DNA from: Prinsepia uniflora | Taxonomy: Eukaryota > Streptophyta > Magnoliopsida > Rosales > Rosaceae | DNA: 64,000 nt | Reading direction: 5' to 3' | Assembly (NCBI GenBank): GCA_032719365.1 | Contig: CM064875.1 | Coordinates: forward strand, 21,266,566-21,330,565 | Part shown: in pieces, positions 1 to 11,580 of the stretch | Numbering within the stretch: the first letter of the stretch is position 1 | How the letters are laid out: each line of letters begins with the position of its first letter | Notes under the pieces: generated by a model | The model's database searches: none | What the model saw: the letters and a program-made list of their open reading frames with translations, nothing else | What the model was told of the DNA's origin: nothing | Program-made: the position numbers and the translations under genes

Positions 1-3000
1 TAAAATGGATATGCTCAAAATATGCTCGCTACGAACGGAGCTGAGAAAGGATGGTGAAGACTTCCCAGTTTCCCCGATCAATACTTCCAGAGATACACTT
101 GATCAGGCTTTGAGAGTCTGATTCCTTAATGACATTCCGGAGCCCTCGGTCCCGGACAAAAGTAACTCCAAAGAGAATGGCCTAAGTCTCAGGAATGAGG
201 GAATTTCAAGATTACTTTGACTCACAGATAGCCCCGCATAAAACACCCTCAAAATTTCGGATAATTGCCCCAAGCCCAGCAGGAACATCCGGGCCCACCC
301 AAGAGGCATCACAATTGATCTTTACGGTCGAGTTTGTGGGGGGAATCCAAGAAATAGGGCCAACCTGGGGAATGTTCAGAATACCAAGACAAGGGCGAGG
401 TGTAGCAAAGTAGGACTTGAACTCAGAGACATACCTGGTTATATTGGGATTGAAGCCATCCAATTCCGATTACACCAGTGCTTCCAGATTTCCCAGCAAG
501 TGAAAGCAATAATAGAAGCCATCCAATTCCGATTACCCCAAATCCCGCCGGATGAGAAAGAATGGTGTTCAACCAGCATTCAAAGGAGGTCACTTGCGAA
601 ACATCAATCTGGTAGTTAAGAAGGCCTCCAAACCAAATACAAATCACTCTGGGACAACATAGGAATAAATGTTTAGTAGTTTCAGGGAATGATTCGCAAA
701 TAGGGTACATCTGGCAGTGTCCCAGGTGTCGCCGGAATAGATTTGCCCGAGTAGGGAGGTAATTTCGCAAGGTTCTCCACATAAAGTTGATGACTTGTGG
801 GTTTGCCTTGAGTTTCCCGATGAGATTCCATAGAGCAATGGGGAAAATATTTGAACTTGAAGCCCTAGATAGAATGGGGGAGCACTGTGGAGAGGGGTTT
901 TCCCTGAGCAAGAAATAACTAGATTTAATACTATAATTACCTGGCTTGCAGTGGGGCCAGATGAGTCAGTCGCCATTTTCTAGACATTATAAAGGGATAG
1001 AACTAATGGTCGTACAATCAGAAGCAGAAATCAGGGGCTCGATGATCGCGAGGTTCCAGGAGTGGGAAGCGTGATCAATGAGGTCAGACACAGGTTGTGA
1101 AGGGAAAATAAAGGCAGGAGATGAGGGGATAAGCAAACCGTCCGAAGTTCCTAGAAACTAGCAATCAGTCCAAACCTTAATATCAGCTCCATTCAGGACT
1201 TGCCATCGGGAGCCCTCAAGAATAATTTGCCTGCCTTCCAATAAACTTGTCCAAGCCCAAGAAGCCCAGCTACCTCTGCTAGCATCCCGAAAGTTACCAT
1301 TGGGGAAACATCTACTCTTAAGTAGTTGAGCCCAAAAGGAATTCGGCTCATGGATAAGTCTCCAACACTGCTTGGCTAGGAGAGGAAGGTTGAAATCCTC
1401 AAGATTCCAAAAGTCCATACCACCCACAGCCTTTGGGAGAGCAAGCTCAGCCCAACTAATCCAGTGAATCTTGTTGCAGTCCCCCGACTAACCCCACCAG
1501 AAGTTTGCCAAATCAGAATCAATAGCATGACAAACAGACTTCAGAAACTTAAAAACTGCCATGAGATAAGTGGGAATAGTCTGAGCAACCGCTTTAATGA
1601 GAACTTCCTTGCCCGCTTGGGAGAGGAACTTATTCTTCCAGCCTTGGATTTTCCTTCCAATCCTCTCTCGGACAAACAACATGGCCTCTTTCTTTGATCG
1701 TCCCTAGAGAGTAGGGAGGCCGAGATACACGCTGGGATTCTCAGTAATTTCCATGTTAAGGATGGTATTAAGCTCTGCCCTCAAATATTGGAGAGTATTA
1801 GAGCTGAAAAACATATTGGACTTGTTGTAGTTTACCATCTAACCCGAGGCATGGCAGTAGACTTGTAATAGCTTATCAATAACAGTACAATTATTCCCAG
1901 TAGCCTTCATAAATAGTAGAGCATCATCATCAAATAAAAGACGGGAGAGAATAGGCCCATCCAGGCTGAACCTGATGCCCTCAAGCACGCCTACAAGAAC
2001 AGCATGGTTGAACATCTGAGATAGGACATCGCAAACAATGATAAATAGATAAGGAGAAAGCGGGTCCCTCTATCGGATACCACGAGATTGGGAGAATCTC
2101 CTTCTAGGCTGTCCATTAATAAGGACCGAGAAAGTTACCTAGGAAACAAACCGCATAACCAAATTAACCCAAGAGGAACAAAAATCCATTTTTAGCATAA
2201 TCGCCCGAAGAAAGTCCTATTCGATACGGTCATAGGCCTTGTTCATGTTTAGCTTGATACCCATCTCATAAATCTTTGTAGTCTTCTAGAGTTTGTGGGC
2301 ATGGAAGGCTTCGTGAGCTACCACAATATTATCTTAAATCTGTCTCCCAGATATAAAAGCACTCTGCTGAGGGGAGATGATGCCAGGGAGGAGGCATTTC
2401 AGACGATTTGCAATCACTTTTGCAATGATCTTGTAGGAATAATTGCAGAGTGAAATAGGCCGAAATTGAGCAACAATTTTCGGATTTAGGAATTTTGGGA
2501 TGAGGGCAATATGGGAAGAGTTTAGGGAATCTTGAGAAATTTCACCTGTAAAAACCTGATTGACAATAACCAGCAAGTCATCATAAATAGAGTTCCAATA
2601 GGTTTGATAGAAAATACCAGAGAAACCATCGGGGCCAGGAGCCTTCAAAGCCCCCATTTGAAAGGTAACATCATGAATTTCCTCCAAAGAGACAGGGCGA
2701 TTGAGATCCAGATTGTGTTGAACACCAATAGAAGGGGGTGATGAAGTTTAGGATATCACCCCAATCTCGGTCCCCATTAGAGTGAAAATATCCTTGAAAT
2801 AATTATCCACAGCAGACCTGACCGAGTCATCGAAAGTCGCCCAAGAGTCCCCCACTATGCGGATTCTCAAAAGCAAATTCTGACGGCGCCAGTGAATGGT
2901 TGATTGGTGGAAAAAAGCTGAGTTGCGGTCACCAAGACATAACCGCTTGATACGGGAGCATTTCATCCAATATTTCTCCTCTAAAGACCAGACAGAGGCA

Positions 3001-4003
3001 ATTTCCCCCTTCAAAGTGTCAATAGCAGCCGCATTGTCCTCCCAATTCCGTTGAAGAAAGCCCAATCTGTTCATCATTTTATCAATTTGTTTCCTATTAT
3101 TTGGGTATTTCTCGCGACTCCAAGATGTTAACTTGTGATGACAGTTATCCAGCTTGCTATCCTAGAAGCATCCAATATGAGGGGCTGGATTTTTCCAAAC
3201 TGGGTCAATGACATCCCCACACTCCGAGTCATCAATCCAAAAGGACTCGAATCAGAATAAGTGTTCAGTTCACCGTCCCCTAGGGTGTTGATCAATAAGA
3301 ACAAGGTGTTGATCAATAAGAACAAGGCAGTGATCAGAGCTCAGTATGGGAAGATTGGTGGCAATTGAGCATGGCCAAGAAATTTGCCATTGTTCATTTA
3401 CAAGTCCACGATCCAATCTTTCCTGGATCAAAAAGCCGTCACCCCGGATGCCTTTCCAGGTAAAAGCTTGCCCCTGAAACCCCAGATCAATAAAGCTGTT
3501 CAAATTCATAAAGTCCTATAAATAACATTTTCTTGAAATAGAATCCGAACGACCCCCACATTTTTCATGCGCCCACAAATAATCATTGAAATTCCCAGCA
3601 CATAGCCAAGGAATATCCGAGGCAGAGACCATGGAGCCCAAATGTTGCCACATTGCAGCTTTCTCCTCCCGGTAGGGGGAACCATAAATCCAAGAAATAT
3701 GAAAATTCTTTCTAGTTCAATTATGCATAACCAAAGTATCAATCAGAAATTTAGACGAGGAATAAACAAAAAGATCAACAGTTTCATTCCAAAGTAAATA
3801 TAAACCACCAACAGTACCAATAGGCTCAACATAGTGTTGTCCAACAAAATTCAGGTCTTTGAAACAACTTTTAAATCTAATAAAACTCATCTTTGTTTCC
3901 ATAAGAAAAATAATAGAAGGATCATAATTCGGATTAACCTCCGAAGGTTTTTTCCTGTCAAGTCCCCACCTAGGCCCTGATAGTTCCAGCTCAGGAACAT
4001 CAT
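1..4003 (-). pseudogene. LINE ORF2: endonuclease / reverse transcriptase / RNase H, broken
   Basis: The frame opens with MMFLSWNYQGLG at 4003, the usual start of a plant LINE apurinic-type endonuclease. METK follows near 3900 and SSDHC near 3330. Reverse transcriptase signatures lie at 2687-2334 (KAPGPDGFSGIFYQ, FRPISLCNYSYKIIAKVIANRL, SAFISGRQI) and a catalytic-box remnant reads LFDDDALLF, where most relatives have ADD, near 1930. A zf-RVT-like stretch lies at 911-423, and an RNase H start (KINCDASW...AGLGAIIRN) at 463-212 continues to base 1. Stops and frameshifts occur every few hundred bases, so no product is expected. In a live element this protein would nick the target and reverse-transcribe the LINE RNA. 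Confidence 0.85.
3285..3326. repeat. 21-bp tandem duplication inside LINE ORF2
   Basis: The unit GTGTTGATCAATAAGAACAAG occurs twice head to tail in the endonuclease region, just after the SSDHC motif. It looks like a small replication-slippage duplication that arose after the LINE inserted. Confidence 0.7.
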
Positions 4004-4608
4004 TTCTTCTCGACCACCAAACCTAGTTGGCAGCCATGAGGGTCCTTATCCCCCGGGTATGTTTCAAGAGAATCCAAAAAAACTGGAACATCCACTAGAG
4101 CACTAGCATTAAATCCATCCCAGTCCAAAACTTCAGCCTTTCCTAAGCCACTACGCCCCTTCTTGAATTTAGATTTTGTTTTCTTTCCCACATGGTTTTT
4201 GCTTTGGACAGACTCAATTAGGCTTAGGGAACAATGCTTAAATTTTTTCCCTGCCGAACGATTTCCTTCCCATTTACGCTCACAGTCCCTCTTCAGTCCC
4301 ATAGAAGTGAGGGTGTGAACGGCCAAGTGAGATTGAGTGAAATGCAATGGGCTGGGGACATGTGGGGGAGTTTGATCCATGGTGGCTATATTGGCGAGAT
4401 AAGGTGAATGTTTAAAAATGAGGGGATTGAGTTCAGTTTGAGGGCCGAGAGGGAAGTGGGGTGTGCGGGTATCCAAATTACTTTGAGCGGGCAGGTGATT
4501 AGAGGGGTTGGGTACATGTGAGTGGGCCATCAAAAAGGGATTAAAAAATGGTCCTAGAGAGTGTGAGTAGCAGGTTATTTGAGTCTTGGCCCATTCAGGG
4601 GAATCCAC
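4000..4608 (-). pseudogene. LINE ORF1, 3' segment
   Basis: An open frame of about 200 codons ends in LGLVVEKK and a TGA. It is Pro/His/Asn-rich at first, then basic (KKTKSKFKKGR), and matches no enzyme domain, as is usual for the C-terminal tail of plant LINE ORF1 proteins. Its TGA overlaps the first ATG of ORF2 as ATGA. Its true N-terminal part lies across the inserted solo LTR, at 6675-7822. The methionine at 4608 is therefore only the first one after the insertion, not a real start. Confidence 0.7.
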
Positions 4609-4618
4609 ATAAGGCTTG

Positions 4619-4623
4619 GGCCC
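4619..4623. repeat. Target-site duplication GGCCC (left)
   Basis: It is identical to 6670-6674 and directly abuts the TG...CA ends of the solo LTR. Confidence 0.85.
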
Positions 4624-6669
4624 TGATAGGTCGATAAATAAGCATTATTTTATATTATTTTATACCCTTTATACTTGACTTTTAATATTAAAATAATAAA
4701 CAATTAGACAAATTAATATATTTTGTGATATTTTTGTAGAAATAAATAAAGCTTGTAATTTGGAGCATTTTGGCGAAATAATCGTCTCGACCGGAATTAT
4801 AACGAAGAAATTATGGACGAAATTCTGTGGAATTATATTAATTAATTATTAATTAAAAAAACCCATTTGGAGAAGCCAAGCCAGCAGCCCAAGAGCCCAA
4901 CAACTATAGCCTATACCCGGCCCAAATTCCAGCCCGCCAAACCCACGCAAGCCCAGCCCAAAGCACGCCTGCTCTCTGCCCTGTCAGCCACCCGTTCGGC
5001 GCACGCTTACTGATGACTCCCCTTCCATGCAACGCACGCTTCCCAAATCCATCTTCTGCTCCTCAGCGCGCGTGCACTGATCTATTCCCCTCTTTCCAGC
5101 CTGGCCGCGCCGAAATCTTCCTCCTTTTCCAGCCTGGACATGCCAAACTTTCTGTCAGTCTTTCTAGCACATGCTGTCGACCCACTGCACCTCTTTTCAG
5201 CCACTTTACAGCAAAAAACCCATCCCTAATTTCATCATTTCCATCACTTCTTCATGTACTATTTTATTTTTATTTTTATATTTTGATTGTGTACTTTTAT
5301 TTAAACAATTGTGGCACTCCCTCTATAAATAGGGAAGCCATTTCTTGTATTAGAGGTCCCCCTCCCTAGGCCCCCTGTTGTGTAATTTTTCTCTCTAGTT
5401 TCATTCTTAGTTTTTAGTTCTAGTTTTTCTCTCTAGTTTTCTCTCTTAGTTTTTCTTCTTTTTATTTTGTAGATTTATTTTGGGACCATTTTGTAACTTC
5501 TTTTAATTGGTTATCTTAGTTTCATTTTCTTTATTTCGTTATTAGAATTTCTTAAACTTCTCTTTAATTTCATTTTTATATTTTCCTTAAGAAAAACTTA
5601 AGGATAAGTAATTTTAAGGAAATTCAAGAGTTTTTAAGACCGAATTCCTCGGATTTCTTCTTCTATCTTCACAAGTTTCCTGCCGTTGTTCGGTGATTCT
5701 TGTGAAAAACCATCTTTTTCTACTTAAATTCTTGTTATTATTTTAGTTTTATTTACAATTTCATATATGTGTTGGTATTTTCTTTCTAAACTTTTGTAAG
5801 TATGAATGCAATTTTCATGTGTTTTACTTTCTGAATTTCCTTTACTTCATATATCTTAGTGCTTAAACTTCAATTTGATGCTATATGTTTTATCTGCTGT
5901 TCGGTGCATTTAGACTAGAATTGAAGATATTAAATGTTGATCGCTGTCGGCGCATTTAATTACAAACTTAAGGTGAATCATGTTGTAAATGTTTAAAGCA
6001 TATTGATGTTTGATGCACATTAATAGTTAATGCATTTATATTATTGAAAGATATATGTAAGTATTTGAGATGATAAAGGTAGGATTTCGTAATTGGTTTA
6101 TTATGAGCAAAATGTTAGAGTGTTGAAAAAAATTTGTACTTTAAGGAAGTCTATTTTTAGAAGTATCTTAATTAATGTGATTGTTAATTCGAAATTACTT
6201 ACGTAAAAGTGTGGGTTTTGTCTATGAAACTACTCTATGGTTTGTAAGTTCTAATTAGCATGAGCATTTGCATTTTAATTCTTAGTTTGTATTTTCTTTA
6301 GTTTAGATTACAAATCTTTTCAAACCTCCCATTTTAATTCTTTATTCTTTATTGTATATTGTTTATTTTTTATTATTTAATCCTTTAATTCTTTAATTCT
6401 TAAATTCTTAAATTCTTAAATTCTTTATTCTTTTATTCTTTTCTTCATTAATTTTTTAATTTTTTAATTTTTTATTCTTTAATTCATTTATTCTTTATTC
6501 TTTATTCTTTAATTCATTATTCCTTCTCACTAAAATATTATTAATGTTCCCTAATTTCTCCAGTTAAGAACAATCTCTATTTACCAATACTACATTTACA
6601 CAAAAAGGGTTTAAATTGCATAATACTCGAATTACATGTTTAATTTAATACGTAGTTTGGGCGTTGTCA
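4624..6669 (+). mobile_element. Solo LTR inserted in LINE ORF1
   Basis: The sequence begins TGATAGGTCGATAAATAAGC, ends GGGCGTTGTCA, and is flanked by GGCCC on both sides, which fits a single clean LTR insertion of 2,046 bp. A second copy of the family lies inverted at 57979-59959. Orientation is taken as plus because a strong TATA box (5323) points that way and the same box is kept in the other copy. The body holds T-rich and ATTCTTTA low-complexity stretches and three diverged copies of a CTGTTCGGTGC motif (about 5682, 5895, 5943). No coding domain or internal region is present, so the family (Ty3/gypsy Tat/Athila-like or other) cannot be fixed. It probably formed by LTR-LTR recombination. 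Confidence 0.85.
5323..5332 (+). promoter_or_regulatory. TATA box of the solo LTR
   Basis: TATAAATAGG is preceded by CTC. The second family copy keeps TATAAATA at the matching place on the minus strand (about 59238-59250). This supports transcription from left to right in this copy. Confidence 0.6.
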
Positions 6670-6674
6670 GGCCC
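6670..6674. repeat. Target-site duplication GGCCC (right)
   Basis: It matches 4619-4623. LINE ORF1 sequence resumes immediately after it. Confidence 0.85.
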
Positions 6675-7822
6675 ATACCGACCCACTGGTCAAGCCCAGG
6701 AGAAGGGCGTCTGCTCCATAAGGACAACTTTTCTCTAATGAAAAGCATTCTCGTCCTGTCGCTCAAAGCTGGAAAAGTGATCAAAAAAGGGATGCTGAGG
6801 ATCCTTTATGAAGGAGGTGACACTTAGTAGGGTACTCTGGTGTGAAAGTTGATCTGAGTATACAGAGGGTGCAGAGCTAGGGTTGATGACTGATAGACAC
6901 TGCTCAAGGGTGGCCCCGTCGAAATTTTTGTCATCCCAAGTTTTGAGAGCTGTGCCCTTTTCCAAACTCTCCTCCACGCGCCCCTTCCCACGATTTCCAT
7001 GTTCTACAGCTTGGGAGGTATAGAGAATCGCCGTGCCTGGGCTGGAGACACAGGCCGTGCCTGGTTGGCTGCGAAAGCTGCGGGGGGCAGCCAAAATCTC
7101 TTGGGGGTGAAATTCACGAATTGGTTGAGCATGCATCCACTCACCATAGGCTGCGACGTCTGGGTTCACAGAGGAGACGAATTTGAAATTGCAAAACTTC
7201 AGAGAGTGTCCGAGCCGCCCACAATTGAAGCAAAAATCCGAAAGGCACTCCAGCCGAAACTCGACCCAGGTTGTAAGGCCCTCCAGTCGTGGCAACCAGA
7301 ATCCAATCGGAAGGGGCTCAGTGGAATAGAGCTTTACTCGTACACGCAGGAAACCACCAGCACGACCGCAACCGGGGGGATCCACGGCGATTATAGTACC
7401 CAAAGTCTCTAATATCTCCTCCGCGTTTCCTTCCGTGAGTAAATTCAGAGGGATTCCATGCGCCTGAACCCAGAAAGTAGTGAAATGTAGGGGATCTCCT
7501 CAATAGCAAGGTTTTCAGGCCAACGAATTGGGGAGAAGCAGCAGCCCATCACCGACTAGGGGCCTTCATCGATGACACAGTGAGCCATACACTTGTCTTG
7601 AAAGGTGATTGAAAACATGTTATCTTTTATAAAATTTATGTTTGACTCACCAAATTTCTCCCACACTTTCTTCAGAATGTTCTTTATTGCTCTACGATTG
7701 GGCACCTTGTCTGCAATCACAACACCAATGAGACGAGGCCCGCTTTTCGGATTAGATAGGTCTAGACTGTTTTCCAATTTGAAGACTAAGTCATCGGTTT
7801 TATAGGAATCCAGCAAAGCCAT
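6675..7822 (-). pseudogene. LINE ORF1, 5' segment (DUF4283-like plus zinc knuckle)
   Basis: The ATG at 7822 opens MALLDSYKTDDLVFKLE, followed by a DUF4283-like nucleic-acid-binding region (WEKFGESNINFIKDNMFSI). After an in-frame stop at about 7556 and frame changes comes GRAGGFLRVRVKLY, then a CCHC zinc knuckle (CFNCGRLGHSLKFC, about 7235-7190). This is the standard plant LINE ORF1 layout, an RNA-binding protein that packages the element RNA. The reading frame ends near the solo-LTR insertion at 6669 and would have continued into 4608-4000. Confidence 0.8.
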
Positions 7823-8330
7823 TGTGCTCTTTGTTGGGTAAGTAAAAATTGTGGTAATTAGGAATGGTAGTTTTGCTATTGGCCTGAAAAGTTCCTTGAG
7901 TTTTGTTTCCTATAAATTGATTGGGTTTGGATTTATGGTTTGCTGTGAATATTGATGAATGTGGAACATCTTTAAATAGGCATTTGGTTCCATGGTGGTA
8001 ACCAGGCAATCTGCATTGATGAATCTTGGTATGAAGTTGTGTGGTAGCTGAGATCTTAAAAGGTCATCAGTGTTTAACATAGGCCAGGTTCTAGGTTGAG
8101 TGGCTCGAGAGATGAACTGAGCTCAGGGGATAGAGTAGGGGGATAAAGGATTGTTATTAGTCAGATTTGGATTTGACAAGGTAGAAGTATTTAAGAAAAT
8201 TTGCAGGGTTTCTTGGGATGAATTATGGTGGTTCAATGAATTCATGGTGAAGTAAATTATGGGTGGTGGTTGGGAGTGGTAGGTAAGGTGGAGGAATGGG
8301 AGGAAATGCACACTAGGGAGTAGAGGGAGA
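7823..8330 (-). other. Probable LINE 5' leader
   Basis: Non-coding sequence lies upstream of the ORF1 ATG with CTCTCAGGCCGAGAGGG-like imperfect repeats near 8310-8360 on the plus strand. No promoter motif or target-site duplication could be fixed. Confidence 0.35.
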
Positions 8331-9557
8331 CTCTCAGGCCGAGAGGGAAGCTCTCAGGTTGAGAGATATGACTATGGGAAGAGAACTTGACCTATCAGTT
8401 GTCTCTCTAGGAGTTTTCATTTTCCACAACAAGAAATCCTTGTCATTGTGACACATCTAAGCATGGGCATTCCAAGTGGGCTCTAAAATCGAGGTGCGGT
8501 GGCTAACCGATCGAAATGTATCTATACATGTCTACACTCCTTATTTTAATTAACATGTTAGTAAATACAATTTTTTTTTAATACAATTGTCACTTTTTTA
8601 CCAATTAGTCTATTGAAATTTTATTATGACAACTATAGGATGCTATGAAGCACCAAAACCAAAACGAGAACAATGGTATAATATGATACGATATGAAATA
8701 GTGAAATGTAAATTTTTTAAATTTAGGATACAAATACGTCTTCAATAAGCCGATAAAAAATATAAAAAATATTAAAATATCTACTTTCATCTTAACATTC
8801 TAACCTTTGAACTTTAGAATCCAATAAAAAACTAAACATGAGATATTCAAATTAACAGTGCATAATAAAATATGATAGTCTATTTTTGTTACAAATTTTT
8901 ACAAACATCAATATCTTCACTGACATCACTAATTCCCTTATTAGTATCATCAAAGAATGGAGGCTCTAATGATAGTTCATCTAGAGTTAGATTTGCAATC
9001 CAAGTAGACCAATATTTGCTATATCCATTGAACCAAATGCATATAACCTCTCACTTTAGATTCAAAAAATTATTTATTAAATTTAACAATCTCAAAGTTT
9101 ACCATATATATATATATGAGAGAGTTTTGGATCCGCATAAAAAATTTCTTTTTCTTTTATTATTTTATTTACGCATTTTGTCTTGTATATAATATTTATT
9201 ATAAATAGTCACATAATATATTTTGTTTACATGGTATAATATAAGTGAATAGTTATTAATATTATACTATAAAATAAAGTATATCAATCATGTTGTCTAT
9301 TCATATTATAATATATGAACAATATATATATATATATATCTATATATATATATATTACGGGATCATAATACCAAAATATGTCATAATTTTCAGGGTAATA
9401 CATCTTACATTGTCATGAATGAAATCAATGCTAGAAAAATATTGGTTTCACATGCTTTTCAAGTGATCCAATTTGTAAAAAGGGAAAAAAAGGAACCTTT
9501 CTCTACACATATTTAGAACAAAAAGAAAAAAAAAACAATTTTGTTTTAGAAGATTGA
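8331..9557. other. AT-rich intergenic stretch, no gene seen
   Basis: The stretch is very AT-rich with runs of (TA)n at about 9100-9117 and 9321-9354. The open frames here are short, biased to Phe/Ile/Leu/Lys and match nothing known. The last bases hold the 3' untranslated region of the minus-strand gene that ends at 9558. Confidence 0.5.
9321..9354. repeat. (TA)n microsatellite
   Basis: An almost pure TA run interrupted once by TC, probably length-variable between individuals. Confidence 0.8.
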
Positions 9558-11427
9558 CTACAAATTATCATGCTCTATAACTTGAGCTCCTCTCCACTCC
9601 TCACCTGGTTTGACAACCACAGGCACCAGCATTGAGGCAGGCCCAGTGCATATAAAATACTCCTTCCCATATTTCTCATACAAGGAACCAGGACTTGATA
9701 AATAGATGTCCTCGAATCCCATTCTTATCACCCTGTAGAACAGCTCACGCCCCTGCAATTCACAAACCAATAAACCAATTGAATCAACTCAAAAAAGTTC
9801 GACTAGAGAAGGCAAGTGTCTTCTATGTCTAATATGTCTAATCATATCTAATCCTCTTGTAGTAAAAACATATACAATTTGACAATTAAGATCTATTGAA
9901 TTAGATGAGATATCCAATTCGATCAAATTCTGCTCACCAAACGTGACGGTAATCCTATAGCACAAGGGAGACTAAAAATGTCACTAGATCGAATGGTCAT
10001 AGTTATTGGCTCTGTAGACCTAATAATTTGAAAACATGTGTTACCTGATCAAGAGTTTCGTATTTTGAAGGAGGGGTGTTATAAATGGCCTTGAGTCTCT
10101 CTTTAGGTGGAGCAGCATAAACTCTGCTGAGCCTGTTATTCAAAATGGTGTAAGGCACATCTTGGTGAGTCCAAGAACCAGGTTTTTGTTCAGGCTCAAA
10201 ACCAAAAGAGAACCATCCAGGATCCTCAGTTTTCATTGCTTCTGCAGGAGATAAAATTTCAAATGGAGAAGACAGAGGAGGTTGCGTAGTGTAGCCACAG
10301 CCCTTGAGGCCTTGGATGGCCGCCCCGTTTCGCCTTTTGAATTTGAAATGGCTAAGTATGGCATTCGTCAGAGTCACCGGCTTCCGGCCTTTGTTCTTCA
10401 CAATGACGGCAGTTGCCATGCTCACTGGATATAGTGTCACAACATAGGTTATGTCAAGGGTTCCACTAGTGCTGCTTAATTCAACCTGAAACAAGCAAAG
10501 TGCCAAATTCAAATTATGAACCAACCTTATGCATATAGCCATATATAACGAAAATGTTCCATAAGTCCCCGTTTAGTAGCAAGGCTCCCACTTGCCGCTC
10601 CAATTTGAAAAACTCGATCCACCTAAACGACTCAAGCACCACTTAGGCCTCCACCATAGGTTAGGAGGACGGTTAGGCCAAAATATGTTAGGGTGAAATT
10701 AGAATTTTTTTTAAAAAATTTAACTTCACTGAAATTCTCAACCTCCTCAAATTTTTTTTTTCTCTAGGTTTATTTATTTTGTTTATCATTCTAGAACTTC
10801 CATTTTGCACATTTTATGTTTGCCAATACAATTATTTGGTCTTTGAAATACTCATTATTCTAGAATTATTGTAAGTTCTCATTGTTATATCAACTTTTTT
10901 TTTATGTGAAATAAAAAAAAGACCTAATCCCCGCGCTAGGCATCTATGGTTGAAGATATGTTGGGTTCTAATGGAAATCAAAGACATTTTACCTGGAGAG
11001 CATCGATCGAATCAGAATCGACATCTTTCACTGTCCATTCAGAAGTGGAAACAAGTGAGCCTTTGGAGCCTGCTTCTGAGACATCATTCAAGACCAAACC
11101 AATGCCTCCCTTGGCTTTACTAGAATCTGCTCCATTGCCTGGAAATGGAATTGTGTAGAGAACTTCCTCGAATCCGTCGTCTTTCCAGTACACTTTGGGC
11201 TTGTATGAAGTCACATGAGCATTGGGGATTTGAAGCCTCAGTGAGCTGCCATTTCTGACTGTGAGCTCAACTGTTGGAATGGTGTCTGACTCCAAGAACT
11301 TGATGCCTTTTCTTCCGAATCTGTCGGTGAGGGACTCCGGAACCGAAAGGGTCGGCGTGGAGACCGATGAAGAACAAGCACTTATCATCTTTGCATTGGG
11401 AACAGAGAAGGAGAGAAGAGAGGCCAT
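9558..11427 (-). CDS. PNSB2: Photosynthetic NDH subunit of subcomplex B 2 (PNSB2/NDF2-like), three exons
   Basis: Exons on the minus strand are 11427-10993, 10485-10045 and 9752-9558. All joins are GT-AG and phase 0, giving 145+147+64 = 356 residues, close to the family's usual length as I recall it. The start is the ATG at 11427; the frame extends 14 codons further up, but no ATG is there. The first 35 residues (MASLLSFSVPNAKMISACSS...) are Ser-rich and look like a chloroplast transit peptide. The body has the galactose-mutarotase-like beta fold expected of this family, with recognisable blocks VIVKNKGRKPVTLTNAILSH, IQGLKGCGY, SRVYAAPPKERLK, VIRMGFEDIYLSSPGS and the C-terminal EWRGAQVIEHDNL. 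The known role of the family is a stromal-side subunit of the thylakoid NDH complex in cyclic electron flow round photosystem I; mutarotase activity is not expected. No frameshift or stop is seen. Assignment to PNSB2 rather than another PnsB paralogue is from memory. Confidence 0.85.
10486..10992 (-). other. Intron 1 of the PNSB2-like gene
   Basis: The donor reads CAG|GTAAAATG and the acceptor TTTCAG|GTTG. The 507-bp intron holds T-rich runs and a stretch with CCTAGGC/GCTAGGC-like words (about 10620-10690 and 10925-10945) that could be an old short repeat insertion; I could not classify it. Intron 2 (9753-10044, 292 bp) is plain AT-rich sequence. Confidence 0.7.
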
Positions 11428-11563
11428 GAGTGACAAAGAATGAAGAAGCTTTGAACAGCTTCCACACACTAGACACTAGTTCGCTAGGCTAATCCTTTTT
11501 GCTCAATGTTTTGTTTGGATGCATGCCTTGGACTTATGCAACCACTTTTTCCCCTGCTCCATC

Positions 11564-11580
11564 CTATTTATTAGGACGGA
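11564..11580 (-). promoter_or_regulatory. Possible TATA element of the PNSB2-like gene
   Basis: The minus strand reads GTCCTAATAAATAGGATG about 140 bp upstream of the ATG. The position would suit a short leader, but the match to TATAAATA is imperfect, so the call rests mainly on position. Confidence 0.3.

Larger units (their letters stand above)
1..8330 (-). mobile_element. Decayed plant LINE (non-LTR retrotransposon), 3' end off the window
   Basis: Read on the minus strand this is one LINE: leader (about 8330-7823), ORF1 (7822-6675, then 4608-4000 after an insertion), ORF2 with endonuclease, reverse transcriptase, zf-RVT and RNase H (4003 to 1). The RNase H frame is still running at base 1, so the 3' end and tail lie outside the window. 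Both ORFs carry many stops and frameshifts. A solo LTR (4624-6669) with a perfect 5-bp duplication splits ORF1, so the LINE is the older of the two. Domain order follows plant L1-type LINEs. The 5' boundary is a guess from where coding and leader-like sequence fade out. Confidence 0.85.

Noticed and set aside
5013..5369. Plus-strand frame of 118 codons in the solo LTR
   Set aside because: No domain; it overlaps the TATA region, and the second copy of the family does not keep the frame as far as I can read.
6999..7412. Plus-strand frame of 137 codons opposite LINE ORF1
   Set aside because: The minus strand carries the clear ORF1 zinc knuckle; this is its antisense shadow.
11428..11469. Upstream extension of the PNSB2-like frame (14 codons)
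   Set aside because: The codon at 11469 is GTG, not ATG, and the transit-peptide-like sequence starts at the ATG at 11427.
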